From assembly GCF_902499075.1 (NCBI RefSeq), contig NZ_CABVPP010000004.1, forward strand, positions 177,007-241,006: DNA of 64,000 nucleotides, read 5' to 3'. A model generated the notes under the pieces. The model was not told where the DNA came from. It ran no database searches and saw only the letters and a program-made list of their open reading frames with translations. This DNA is from Burkholderia pseudomultivorans. GTDB taxonomy: Bacteria > Pseudomonadota > Gammaproteobacteria > Burkholderiales > Burkholderiaceae. Positions 10,286 to 18,682 of the stretch are shown here, piece after piece (the stretch's first letter is position 1; each line of letters opens with the position of its first letter). The position numbers were made by a program, and so were the translations under genes.

Positions 10286-11986
10286 ATGAAAAAACTCGTG
10301 AACCGTCCGTCCGACGTCGTGCGTGAAATGCTCGAAGGCATTGCGCGACAGTCGCCGCATCTCGCGATGCTCGGCGACGAGCACGTGCTCGTCCGCCGCC
10401 CGCTGCCCGAACCGTCGCAGCGCACGGTTGCGGTGCTGTCGGGCGGCGGCAGCGGGCACGAGCCTGCGCACGGCGGCTATGTCGGCGACGGAATGCTCAG
10501 TGCGGCCGTGTGCGGCGAAGTGTTCACGTCGCCGTCCACCGACGCGGTGCTCGCCGCGATCCGCGCGACGGCCGGCCCGAACGGCGCGCTGCTCGTCGTG
10601 AAGAACTACACCGGCGACCGGCTCAACTTCGGTCTGGCAGCCGAACTCGCGCGCGCAGAAGGCATTCCGGTCGAGACCGTGATCGTCGCGGACGACGTAT
10701 CGCTGCGCGGCCGCGTCGAGCGCGGACAGCGGCGCGGCATCGCGGGCACCGTGCTGATCCACAAGCTCGCGGGCGCGGCGGCCGCGCGCGGGCTGTCGCT
10801 GCCGCGCGTCGCGGCGATCGCGCGCGATGCGGCCGCCGATCTCGGCACGATGGGCGTCGCGCTCGACGGCTGTACGCTGCCGGGCGCCGACCAGTCCGGA
10901 TTCAGCCTCGCCGACGACGAAATCGAGCTCGGTCTCGGCATTCATGGCGAAAAAGGCGTCGAACGCACGGCGCCGCTGCCGGCCGACGCGCTCGCCGATA
11001 CGCTGCTGTCCGGGATCGTCGCCGACCTCGTGCTCGATCGCGGCGAACGCGTCGCGCTGCTCGTCAACGGTCTCGGCGCGACGCCCGACATGGAGCTTGC
11101 GATCGTGCTGCGCGCCGCCTACGAGAACCTGAGCCGTCGCGGCATCGCGGTCGAGCGCGCGTGGGCCGGTACGTTCCTGTCGGCGCTGAACATGCCCGGC
11201 TGTTCGATCTCGGTGCTGCGGCTCGACGACGAGCGGGCGGCGCTGCTCGACGCACCGACGCAAGCGCGCGCGTGGCCCGGCGGCGGCGCCGTCAACGCAC
11301 AGATCCGCATCGCCGCCGCGGCGCCGCAGGAACCGTCGCCGCCGCCGCTCGACGCGGCGGGCCGCGTGTGGGCCGAGCGGCTGCGCCCGGCGCTGCACGC
11401 GGTCGCGCACACGCTGATCGACCACGAAGCAACGCTGACCGAGCTCGATGCCGCCGCCGGCGACGGCGACCTCGGCGCGAGCATGCGTCGTGCCGCGGAC
11501 GCGATGCTCGCGTTGCCGGAAACCGCGTATGCGACGCCGGCCGGTGCGCTCGCCGCGCTCGGCGCCGCGCTGCGCCGTGCGATCGCGGGCAGCTCGGGCC
11601 CCTTCTACGCGACCGCGCTGCTGCGCGCATCGCGGCGCCTGGCCGGCCTCGCGCAGCCGTCGGCACGCGACTGGGCCGCGGCATTGCGCAGCGCAGCCGA
11701 TGCGATCGCCGAACTCGGCGGCGCCCGTGCCGGTGACAGAACGATGCTCGACGCGCTGGTGCCGGCCGCCGCCGCGTTCGACCGTGCACTCGACGACGGT
11801 CGCGACAGCGCCGGCGCGTGGGCGGCCGCCGTCGACGCCGCCGAGCGCGGTGCGCAGGACACCGCGCGCATGACGCCGCGCGCGGGCCGTGCGAGCTATC
11901 TCGGCGAACGCGCGATCGGCACGCCCGACGGCGGCGCCATCGCCGTCGCGTACTGGCTGCGCGCACTGCTGCCGCACGTCCGATAA
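10286..11986 (+). CDS. dhaK: Dihydroxyacetone kinase, fused DhaK-DhaL
   Basis: 566 residues in two domains, as in the ATP-dependent single-chain enzymes of Citrobacter type. The DhaK half (1-340) has GGGSGHEP at 53-60 and the substrate-binding histidine H220 in GLGIHGEKG. The DhaL half (about 355-566) has the Mg-ATP aspartates D393 and D395 in AAAGDGDLGAS. It phosphorylates dihydroxyacetone, or glyceraldehyde-like ketoses, feeding glycolysis. The ATG at 10286 begins the family N-terminus MKKLVNRPSDVVREMLEG. It lies 243 bases after the sigma-54 activator on the same strand. Confidence 0.93.
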   Translation: MKKLVNRPSDVVREMLEGIARQSPHLAMLGDEHVLVRRPLPEPSQRTVAVLSGGGSGHEPAHGGYVGDGMLSAAVCGEVFTSPSTDAVLAAIRATAGPNGALLVVKNYTGDRLNFGLAAELARAEGIPVETVIVADDVSLRGRVERGQRRGIAGTVLIHKLAGAAAARGLSLPRVAAIARDAAADLGTMGVALDGCTLPGADQSGFSLADDEIELGLGIHGEKGVERTAPLPADALADTLLSGIVADLVLDRGERVALLVNGLGATPDMELAIVLRAAYENLSRRGIAVERAWAGTFLSALNMPGCSISVLRLDDERAALLDAPTQARAWPGGGAVNAQIRIAAAAPQEPSPPPLDAAGRVWAERLRPALHAVAHTLIDHEATLTELDAAAGDGDLGASMRRAADAMLALPETAYATPAGALAALGAALRRAIAGSSGPFYATALLRASRRLAGLAQPSARDWAAALRSAADAIAELGGARAGDRTMLDALVPAAAAFDRALDDGRDSAGAWAAAVDAAERGAQDTARMTPRAGRASYLGERAIGTPDGGAIAVAYWLRALLPHVR

Positions 11987-12156
11987 CGCGGCGCGTCATT
12001 GCCGCGGGCCGCCGGCGAGCGGCCCGCGCGGGTCTTCGGCACGGGGAAAACCCCAATCCCGACATCGTCCTATGACATCGGGCATGGCAAATTGGCGGGA
12101 TTACTTTGAACCTCGTCGGCGCCCGCCCGGGCGCATGCTGCCAACGAGGATCCCTT

Positions 12157-13539
12157 ATGCGATACGTGCCATCGTGGACTTCCGTCTCCGCGCCGTCCGT
12201 CCCGGACGATACGGTTTCCCATCGCGGCGACGAGCCGCACAGCCTGCCGCGCGTCGCGATCGCGGCCGCCGCGCTCGGTAACGCGACCGAATGGTTCGAT
12301 TACGGGATATACGCGTACGGACTCGCGTATATTTCCGCTGCGCTGTTTCCCGGCAACACGGCCAGTGCGACGCTGTTCGCGCTCGGCACGTTTGCGATTT
12401 CGTTCCTGATCCGCCCGCTCGGCGGCCTGTTCTGGGGCCCGCTCGGCGACCGGCTCGGCCGCAAGCGCGTGCTTGCGCTGACCGTGCTCACGATGTCGGG
12501 TGCGACGCTGCTCGTCGGCCTGCTGCCGACCTACGCGACGGCCGGTTGGCTCGCGCCGGCCGCGCTGATCCTGCTGCGCATGGTGCAGGGTTTTTCGACC
12601 GGCGGCGAATACGGCGGCGCAGCGACGTTCATCGCCGAATACGCGCCCGACTCGCGGCGCGGGCTGTGCGGCAGCTTTCTCGAATTCGCGACGCTGGCCG
12701 GCTTCTCGCTCGGCGCGCTGCTGATGCTCGGCTTCGCGCTGCTGCTCGGCGACACGGCAATGCATGCGTGGGGCTGGCGCCTGCCGTTCCTCGTCGCGGC
12801 GCCGCTCGGTCTCGTCGGCTTCTATTTGCGCTCGCGTCTGGAAGAAACGCCGGTGTTTCGCGAGCTCGAGGAGCAGGCGCACCGCCGCGAACAGGCCGCG
12901 CCGGCCGCGATGCCGATCGGCCGGCTGCTGGTGCGCTATGCGACGCCGCTGCTGCTGCTCGGCGGGCTCGTCGTCGCGCTGAACGTCGTCAACTACGTGC
13001 TGCTCGCCTATATGCCGACGTACATGCACAAGTAGCTCGGCGTCAGCGAGAACATGTCGCTGCTGATTCCGCTGATCGGGATGCTCGCGATGATGCTGCT
13101 GCTGCCGTTCGCGGGCTGGCTGTCGGATCGCGTCGGCCGCAAGACGATGTGGTGGATCTCGCTCGTCGGGCTGTTCGTCGCCGCCGTGCCGATGTTTACG
13201 CTGATGACGCATGGCGTGCTCGGCGCGTTCATCGGCTTCGCGGTGCTCGGCGTGCTCTACGTGCCGCAACTCGCGACGATTTCCGCGATGTTTCCGGCGA
13301 TGTTCCCGACGCACGTCCGCTATGCGGGCATGGCGATCGCCTACAACGTGTCGACGTCGCTGTTCGGCGGCACCGCGCCGATCGTCAACGACTGGCTGAT
13401 CGCGCGAACCGGCAATGCGCTGGTTCCCGCCTATTACGTGATGGCCGCGTGCGCGGTCGGCCTGGTGGCGTTGATCGCCGTGATCGAGACGCGCGGATGT
13501 TCGTTGCGCGGCGATACGGTGCCGGGGCAGGCACGTTGA
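12157..13539 (+). pseudogene. MFS (ProP-like metabolite:H+ symporter) transporter interrupted by an in-frame TAG
   Basis: Reading from the ATG at 12157 (GAGGA 7 bases upstream) gives a ProP/KgtP-type carrier start (GNATEWFDYGIYAYG) and continues to TYMHK. A TAG stop follows at 13033-13035. The same frame resumes immediately with LGVSENMSLLIPLIGM and runs to 13539 with the remaining helices and motif GWLSDRVGRK. Homologues carry Gln here, so a CAG-to-TAG change is the simple explanation. The intact gene would encode about 460 residues and 12 helices. The 292-residue front part lacks the last five or so helices and is unlikely to transport. Recent inactivation, readthrough or a sequencing error are the alternatives. 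Confidence 0.88.
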
Positions 13540-13577
13540 GCTGCGGCGACGCGAGTGCGCGTCGGTGAGACGAACCG

Positions 13578-13597
13578 GACCCGGCTGCGGCCGGGTT
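13578..13597 (+). terminator. Hairpin after the broken MFS gene
   Basis: A 7-bp perfect GC stem (13579-13585 with 13590-13596) and TGCG loop lie 40 bases past the transporter stop. The downstream T-tract is weak, so termination efficiency is uncertain. Confidence 0.5.
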
Positions 13598-14041
13598 CGT
13601 CGTTTCCGGGGTCATCGCGGGCGGCATTGTCTTGGGGGGTGTCGTGCTCCGGCGAGGTCGCTCAGGTTCACCAGCTCACCGACGCGAGTTTGGAGCTTGC
13701 CGACGCTCGCGCTCGCATAACGCTCAAATTATTTGCATGCGAAAGCGATGCAATTTCTTGCAACGCCGATGCGCCTTGCGTATTCACTGCGCTGGGCAAC
13801 GCGTCCGGTGTGTTCCGCGTAAATCGGTCGATGTGGAAACATTAGGTCTTCGTAGTTTTGTCATCGTCGCCAACAAACGTGAGGCGCGCTGGCACATGTG
13901 CGGCGTCAATCGCCCTCCTCGGCAAATATGCCTTCCGAGTGAATCGGATGCGCTGTCCATCACTTCACTTGCCATCTCGCAACCGGTCGGAACAATTAGA
14001 GCAAACAGCCGGCAAAGAGCCGTGATGCTTGGGGCGTTTTC
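13598..14041. other. Gene-free, lower-GC stretch
   Basis: No reading frame here resembles a protein and no RNA gene was recognised. Base composition drops compared with both sides, consistent with the start of an acquired island that extends to about 15.06 kb. Confidence 0.5.
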
Positions 14042-14332
14042 CTATGCCAATCGCTGGTAGACTGCCCAGCCGTGCTCTTTCGCCACTTCACAAAGCCTGT
14101 CTAGCGCCTCTCGCTTGGAATATCCGTAGGCGAGTGACCGTCCATCGGACAAGTCATAGTGATACTTCCGATGAGATGCACCGACCTCGTCCGACGGTAC
14201 GGTTGTAATCGTCATGGTCGCATCCAGAAGCGCACCGTCGACCTGCACGAACAAATGGTCTTTGCTTGCCCTCGCGAGCATTTTCTTGGCCACAGGTTCC
14301 GAGCGACGCATAGCCGATTGATGTTTCATCAT
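14042..14332 (-). CDS. Small hypothetical protein
   Basis: 96 residues, not recognised. The C-terminal half (SDGRSLAYGYSKREALDRLCEV) looks like a compact alpha/beta domain with a conserved-looking tyrosine pair. There is no signal peptide or membrane helix. It starts 6 bases after the stop of the gene at 14339-14629, forming a two-gene unit with lower GC than the surroundings. Immunity-protein-like function is possible in such orphan pairs, but nothing here demonstrates it. Confidence 0.6.
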   Translation of the reverse strand: MMKHQSAMRRSEPVAKKMLARASKDHLFVQVDGALLDATMTITTVPSDEVGASHRKYHYDLSDGRSLAYGYSKREALDRLCEVAKEHGWAVYQRLA

Positions 14333-14338
14333 ATCGTC

Positions 14339-14629
14339 TCATGCTCGCTGCAGGTCCTTCCCGTGAACTTCATCGCTCAAGACCCACGGACCGACCTCCG
14401 AAGCCTCATCCTCATATTCCTGAATGATCTTGGCGAGTGCTTCGTGAGGCGTTGCAAAGCTCGGATTTTCTGCATCAAAAAATTCTTCGCTGAGTATGAG
14501 TCGGCAGTATCCTTCGTCGTCACGGCAGGCATACCAAATAGCGGCCCACCGGCCGGAATACAATTCGACCAAAACCCACCGGCCGTAATCGCCACGTATT
14601 CGTGACTTCAGTTCGTCGACCAAGCTCAA
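14339..14629 (-). CDS. Small acidic hypothetical protein
   Basis: 96 residues starting at a TTG (14629) with a GAGAG-type ribosome site. Composition is acidic and rich in aromatic residues (GRWVLVELYSGRWAAIWYA; IIQEYEDEASEVGPWVL). No domain was recognised. It is the upstream member of the pair with the 14042-14332 gene. Codon use is more AT-tolerant than in neighbouring metabolic genes, suggesting horizontal origin. Confidence 0.6.
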   Translation of the reverse strand: MSLVDELKSRIRGDYGRWVLVELYSGRWAAIWYACRDDEGYCRLILSEEFFDAENPSFATPHEALAKIIQEYEDEASEVGPWVLSDEVHGKDLQRA

Positions 14630-14740
14630 TTCGTCGCTCTCTTTTACCTATCGCCGTTCCGTCGCCCGGGTCTCAAGGATTACTCCGTCGTCATTGTACT
14701 CGGGTCGACATGCGGCTCCCGGCCGCTACGGGGCCTAATG

Positions 14741-14786
14741 CGCATGCAGCACCCTTTCACTAGGCCGTGAAGGGGTGCTGCATGCG
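14741..14786. repeat. 20-bp inverted repeat overlapping the toxin remnant's stop codon
   Basis: Arms 14741-14760 and 14767-14786 match at 19 of 20 positions around a 6-base loop. The right arm encodes the last residues of the PIN-toxin remnant. The hairpin may be the former terminator of the toxin-antitoxin operon, although no T-tract follows. Confidence 0.85.
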
Positions 14787-14977
14787 AGCGCCTGTGCCGA
14801 CAAAGTCGTTGACGTTTCGCGTTACCACTATCAGATCATGGATCAGTGCAGTGGCTCCGATCAGCTTATCGCCGCCGCTCGCTCGCGCACGCGTTGGACG
14901 AGCGCTTCATCCACATTTCGAACCCGAAGACTTGCCCATGATTCACTGCGCATGTTGCACGCTGTCAATGAGAGCAT
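14760..14977 (-). pseudogene. Deletion-fused remnant of a FitAB/VapBC toxin-antitoxin pair
   Basis: On the minus strand, from an ATG at 14953 (or 14977), a 30-residue frame ending at 14861 reads WASLRVRNVDEALVQRVRE, the ribbon-helix-helix start of a FitA-type antitoxin. In a different frame, 14870-14760 encodes DKLIGATALIHDLIVVTRN and ends NDFVGTGARMQHPFTA, the classic C-terminus of a PIN-domain VapC/FitB RNase with its late acidic residues. The antitoxin C-terminus and roughly the first 100 toxin residues are missing between them. One internal deletion explains this, with the join near 14868-14880. Neither protein can be functional. Confidence 0.85.
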
Positions 14978-15101
14978 GCCGGGCGAAAAATGCACGTGCT
15001 ATCAGACCGTCGCGAGCTGCGAGATTGCCCGGCGGCAACCGCTAACACCCTACGCACTTCAGACGCGTTCAATTGACGTAAATCACCGCACTTCTGAAGA
15101 T

Positions 15102-15134
15102 AAAAAAACGCCGCCGTACTTTCGTACGACGGCG
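15102..15134 (-). terminator. Terminator of the ectoine catabolic operon
   Basis: An 11-bp stem (15109-15119 with 15124-15134, one G-U wobble) is followed on the minus strand by seven consecutive Ts (15102-15108). It lies 49 bases beyond the doeD stop. Confidence 0.9.
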
Positions 15135-15182
15135 CCCGTTATGCGCTGCCGCAGCGAGAACGCAAACGGCCGAATCGCGCGC

Positions 15183-16577
15183 TTACCCGGCCACGGCGAG
15201 ATTCCGCTCCGCGACCTCATCGACGGCTTCCCGCACGATCGCGACGATCTCGTCGGCCTCCGCACGCGTCATCACGAGCGGCGGCGCAAAACCGAGAATG
15301 TCGCCGTGCGGCATCGCGCGCGCGATCACACCGCGCTGCAACGCGGCGGCCGACACCTGCGCGCCGATCTTCAGTGCGGGATCGAACGGCGTACGCGCGT
15401 CCTTGTCGGCCATGAACTCGAGCGCCGCGAGCATCCCCACACTGCGCACTTCGCCGACGAGCGGATGCGCACCGAACGCGTCGCGCAGCTTCGCGCCGAA
15501 ATACGCGCCGACTTCGGCCGCATTGCCGACGAGGTTTTCGCGTTCGAGAATCGCGAGGTTCGCGAGCGCGGCGGCCGCACAGACCGGATGCCCCGAATAC
15601 GTCCAGCCGTGGCCCATCGGCCCGTGCTCCTGCGAGCCGCGCGCGATCACGTCCCACACCTTTTCGCCGACGATCACGCCCGACAGCGGCGCATAGGCAC
15701 TCGTCAGCCCCTTCGCGACGGTGATCAGATCCGGCTCGATGCCGAAGTGCTGCGCGCCCATCTTCGAGCCGAGGCGCCCGAACCCGCAGACGACCTCGTC
15801 CGAGATCAACAGAATGTCGTGCTTGCGCAGCAGCGCTTGAATCGCCGGCCAGTAGCCGGTCGGCGGTTCGATGATGCCGCCCGTACCCATCACCGGTTCC
15901 GCGATGAACGCGGCGATCGTGTCGGCGCCCTCGCGCGCGATCAGCTTCTCGAGCTCGTCCACGCAGTACGCGACGAACTGCGTTTCGCTCATCCCGACCG
16001 GCGCCTTCCGGTACCAGTGCGGACAAACGGTGTGCTTCACGCGGTCGATCGGCAGATCGAAATGCTGATGGAAGCTCGGCAGGCCCGTGAGGCTGCCCGT
16101 CACGATGCCCGAACCGTGATAGCCGCGTTCGCGCGAGATGATCTTCTTCTTGTTCGGACGGCCGAGCACGTTGTTGTAGTACCAGACGATCTTGACCTGC
16201 GTCTCGTTCGCATCGGAACCGGACATCCCGTAATAGACCTTCTTCATGCCGGCCGGCGCCCAGTCGATGATGCGCGACGACAGTTCGATGATCGCGTCGG
16301 ACGAATGCCCGACATACGTGTGGTAGTACGCGAGCTGCTTCGCCTGCTCGTACATCACGTCGGCCACTTCCGTGCGGCCGTAGCCGATGTTCACGCAGTA
16401 CAGGCCGGCGAACGCGTCGATATAGCGCTTGCCCTGATGGTCCTCGATGCGGATGCCCTGGCCGCCGCGCACGATCTTGCCGGGCAGCGCGCCGGTTTCG
16501 TGGTCGTACGCGTGCGTCGACGGATGCATGAAGTGGGCACGGTCCTCGCGCAGCAGCGCGTCGATGGATTGGGTCAT
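15183..16577 (-). CDS. doeD: Class III aminotransferase, diaminobutyrate transaminase of ectoine catabolism
   Basis: 464 residues. This fold-type I PLP enzyme has the PLP lysine K289 (DLITVAKGLTSAY) and cofactor aspartate D260 (LLISDEVVCGFGR). In ectoine breakdown DoeD converts L-2,4-diaminobutyrate to aspartate semialdehyde. By sequence alone it would be called an omega-amino-acid:pyruvate aminotransferase. The DoeD role follows from its place as last gene of the cluster, 20 bases after doeC. AAAGGAG precedes the ATG at 16577; longer in-frame reading lies inside doeC. Confidence 0.85.
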   Translation of the reverse strand: MTQSIDALLREDRAHFMHPSTHAYDHETGALPGKIVRGGQGIRIEDHQGKRYIDAFAGLYCVNIGYGRTEVADVMYEQAKQLAYYHTYVGHSSDAIIELSSRIIDWAPAGMKKVYYGMSGSDANETQVKIVWYYNNVLGRPNKKKIISRERGYHGSGIVTGSLTGLPSFHQHFDLPIDRVKHTVCPHWYRKAPVGMSETQFVAYCVDELEKLIAREGADTIAAFIAEPVMGTGGIIEPPTGYWPAIQALLRKHDILLISDEVVCGFGRLGSKMGAQHFGIEPDLITVAKGLTSAYAPLSGVIVGEKVWDVIARGSQEHGPMGHGWTYSGHPVCAAAALANLAILERENLVGNAAEVGAYFGAKLRDAFGAHPLVGEVRSVGMLAALEFMADKDARTPFDPALKIGAQVSAAALQRGVIARAMPHGDILGFAPPLVMTRAEADEIVAIVREAVDEVAERNLAVAG

Positions 16578-16597
16578 GATGAACTCCTTTTGAATGA

Positions 16598-18076
16598 TCA
16601 GGCCGCCGCCGCGACGGGCAGGCCGAGGTTGCCGAGGCAGAAGTACTTGGTTTCGGTGAACGGTTCGAAGCCTTCGATCCCGCCTTCGCGGCCGAGGCCC
16701 GACGCCTTCATGCCGCCGAACGGAATCGGCGCACCGGTGAATTTCACGCCGTTGACGGACACCATCGCGAAATCGAGCCGGCGCACGAGCTGGAAAATCG
16801 TGTCGATGCGCGTCGCGCACACGTACGCGGCGAGCCCGTACTCGGTGTCGTTCGCCTTCGCGACGACTTCATCGAGCGTGTCGAATGCGCATACGGCCGA
16901 GATCGGCGCGAAGTTTTCCTCGTCGTAGACACGCATGCCGGGCCCGGCGTCCGCGATCACCGTCGGTTCGTAGAACCAGCCGCCGAGCGCATGCGGGCGG
17001 CCGCCGGCCACGATGCGCGCGCCGCGTGCACGCGCGTCGTCGACACGCGCGACCGTGGCATCGAACGCCGCCTGATGCATCAGCGGCCCGACATCGACGT
17101 CCGGCTCGAATGCCGGGCCGGTCTTCAGTTCGCGCACGGCATCCGCATAGCGTGTGACGAATGCATCATAGAGCGGGCGCGCGACGAAGATCCGGTTCGC
17201 CGCGCAGCAGTCCTGCCCCGACGTCTGAAACTTCGCAGCGACCGCGATTCGCACCGCCTGGTCGAGATCGGCGTCCTCGGTCACGATGAACGGCGCGTTG
17301 CCGCCGAGTTCGAGCGCGACCTTGCGGATGCCCGCACGCGCGACCGTTTCGGTCACGAGACGGCCGACACGCGTCGAGCCGGTGAAGCTCACCGATCGCA
17401 CGCGCGCATCGCCGACCAGCGTTTCCATCGCCATCTGCGGCTCGCCGAGCACGACGTTGAACACGCCGGCCGGGAAGCCGGCTTCGTCGGCCAGCTGCGC
17501 CAGTGCAAGCGCGGAGAACGGCGTCTCGTGCGCGGGCTTCACGACCGTCGTACAGCCGACCGCGATCGCCGCTGCGGCCTTGCGCGTGATCATCGCGGCC
17601 GGGAAGTTCCACGGCGTGATCAGCGCGGCGACGCCGACCGGCTCCATCACGGTGCCGAGCTGCGCGCCGTCGATATGCGTCGGTATCGTGCGGCCTGCGA
17701 CGCGCTTCGGCTCGTTCGCAAACCATTCGACGAAGCTTGCCGCGTAGCGGATCTCGCCGCGCGCCTCGGCGAGCGGTTTGCCCTGCTCGAGCGAGAGCAG
17801 TGCGGCGAGGTCGTCGAGGTGGCGCAGGATCAACGCGTGCCAGCGCAGCAGCGCCGCACTGCGCACGGCCTGCGGCGTCCAGCGCCACGTTTCGTATGCA
17901 CGCTGCGCGGCATCGATCGCCGCGACGATCTGCGCACGCTCGAGCATCGGCACGTGGCCGATGACGGCCTGATCGGCCGGATTCACGACGGCGACCGTCG
18001 CGGCACTGTCGCTGTGAATCCAGCGACCGTCGACATAGCACATCGACTTGAACAGAACGGGGTGTCCGGGCAGCAT
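16598..18076 (-). CDS. doeC: NAD(P)-dependent aspartate-semialdehyde/succinate-semialdehyde-type dehydrogenase
   Basis: 492 residues of the aldehyde dehydrogenase superfamily. The catalytic Cys is C290 (TSGQDCCAANR) and the general-base Glu is E256 (VALELGGNAPF); the cofactor site is ITPWNFP. Sequence resembles GabD. In the ectoine pathway DoeC oxidises aspartate semialdehyde to aspartate, the product that enters central metabolism. It lies between the asnC-type regulator and doeD on the same strand. A GabD-like role in 4-aminobutyrate use cannot be excluded. Confidence 0.85.
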   Translation of the reverse strand: MLPGHPVLFKSMCYVDGRWIHSDSAATVAVVNPADQAVIGHVPMLERAQIVAAIDAAQRAYETWRWTPQAVRSAALLRWHALILRHLDDLAALLSLEQGKPLAEARGEIRYAASFVEWFANEPKRVAGRTIPTHIDGAQLGTVMEPVGVAALITPWNFPAAMITRKAAAAIAVGCTTVVKPAHETPFSALALAQLADEAGFPAGVFNVVLGEPQMAMETLVGDARVRSVSFTGSTRVGRLVTETVARAGIRKVALELGGNAPFIVTEDADLDQAVRIAVAAKFQTSGQDCCAANRIFVARPLYDAFVTRYADAVRELKTGPAFEPDVDVGPLMHQAAFDATVARVDDARARGARIVAGGRPHALGGWFYEPTVIADAGPGMRVYDEENFAPISAVCAFDTLDEVVAKANDTEYGLAAYVCATRIDTIFQLVRRLDFAMVSVNGVKFTGAPIPFGGMKASGLGREGGIEGFEPFTETKYFCLGNLGLPVAAAA

Positions 18077-18199
18077 GCTGTGTCTCCTCGTTGGTTGGGC
18101 ACGAGCTTCATTCTGTCGTGCCGCCGGCTCCGGAAATTTCGGTTTATGCGGCCGGCGCTTGCGGTTTTTTCGGTATTGCCGCGCGCCGGCGCGAAGTTT

Positions 18200-18670
18200 T
18201 CATTGCCAGTCCGGCGCGCCGCCGGATTCGCACTTCACGACCTTCGTCACGATGTACGTGAAGTAGCGCTCGATGCCGAGGTCTTCCATCAGCAGCGCAT
18301 CGATGAAGCGCTGGTACTGATCGATGTCGCGCGCGACCACATGCAGCACGTAGTCGACGCCGCCGCCCGTCGCGTAGCATTGCGCGACCTCGGGCGCCGC
18401 GCTCACGCGTTCCTCGAAACGCCGCATGTCGGGTGCGGTATGACGCGACAGCGTCACCTCGACGACGATGCGGCTGCCCGAGAACGCGCCGACCCAGTCG
18501 ACGTCGGCCCGATAGCCGCGAATCACGCCGCTTTCCTCGAGCTTGCGCACGCGCTCCCACGCGGGCGAGATCGACAGGTTCACGGCTTCCGCGAGCTTCG
18601 ATTTCGTGATGCGCCCGTCGCGTTCGAGAATGCGCAGGATCGCGAGATCGTATCGGTCGAGCTTGATCAC
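18200..18670 (-). CDS. Lrp/AsnC-family regulator (DoeX-type)
   Basis: 156 residues: an N-terminal HTH (YDLAILRILERDGRITKSKLAEAVNLS) followed by the RAM ligand-binding domain. Lrp-type regulators called DoeX/AsnC accompany ectoine degradation genes and respond to the pathway intermediates diaminobutyrate or its acetyl derivatives. It is placed 12 bases after doeB and 123 bases before doeC, so an internal promoter before doeC is possible. Confidence 0.82.
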   Translation of the reverse strand: MIKLDRYDLAILRILERDGRITKSKLAEAVNLSISPAWERVRKLEESGVIRGYRADVDWVGAFSGSRIVVEVTLSRHTAPDMRRFEERVSAAPEVAQCYATGGGVDYVLHVVARDIDQYQRFIDALLMEDLGIERYFTYIVTKVVKCESGGAPDWQ

Positions 18671-18682
18671 GGCGTGCGCATC

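Noticed and set aside
9386-11977. An 863-codon open frame on the minus strand
   Set aside because: It is antisense to the sigma-54 activator and dhaK, which have clear motifs; no family resemblance.
13598-14060. Possible 142-residue gene on the plus strand (13632-14060)
   Set aside because: No ribosome site, Cys/Arg-rich composition and no recognisable fold; it lies in a low-GC gap and overlaps the end of a better-supported minus-strand gene.
14767-15045. Plus-strand open frames over the 14.8-15.0 kb patch
   Set aside because: Their peptides resemble nothing, while the minus strand gives clear FitA and PIN sequence.
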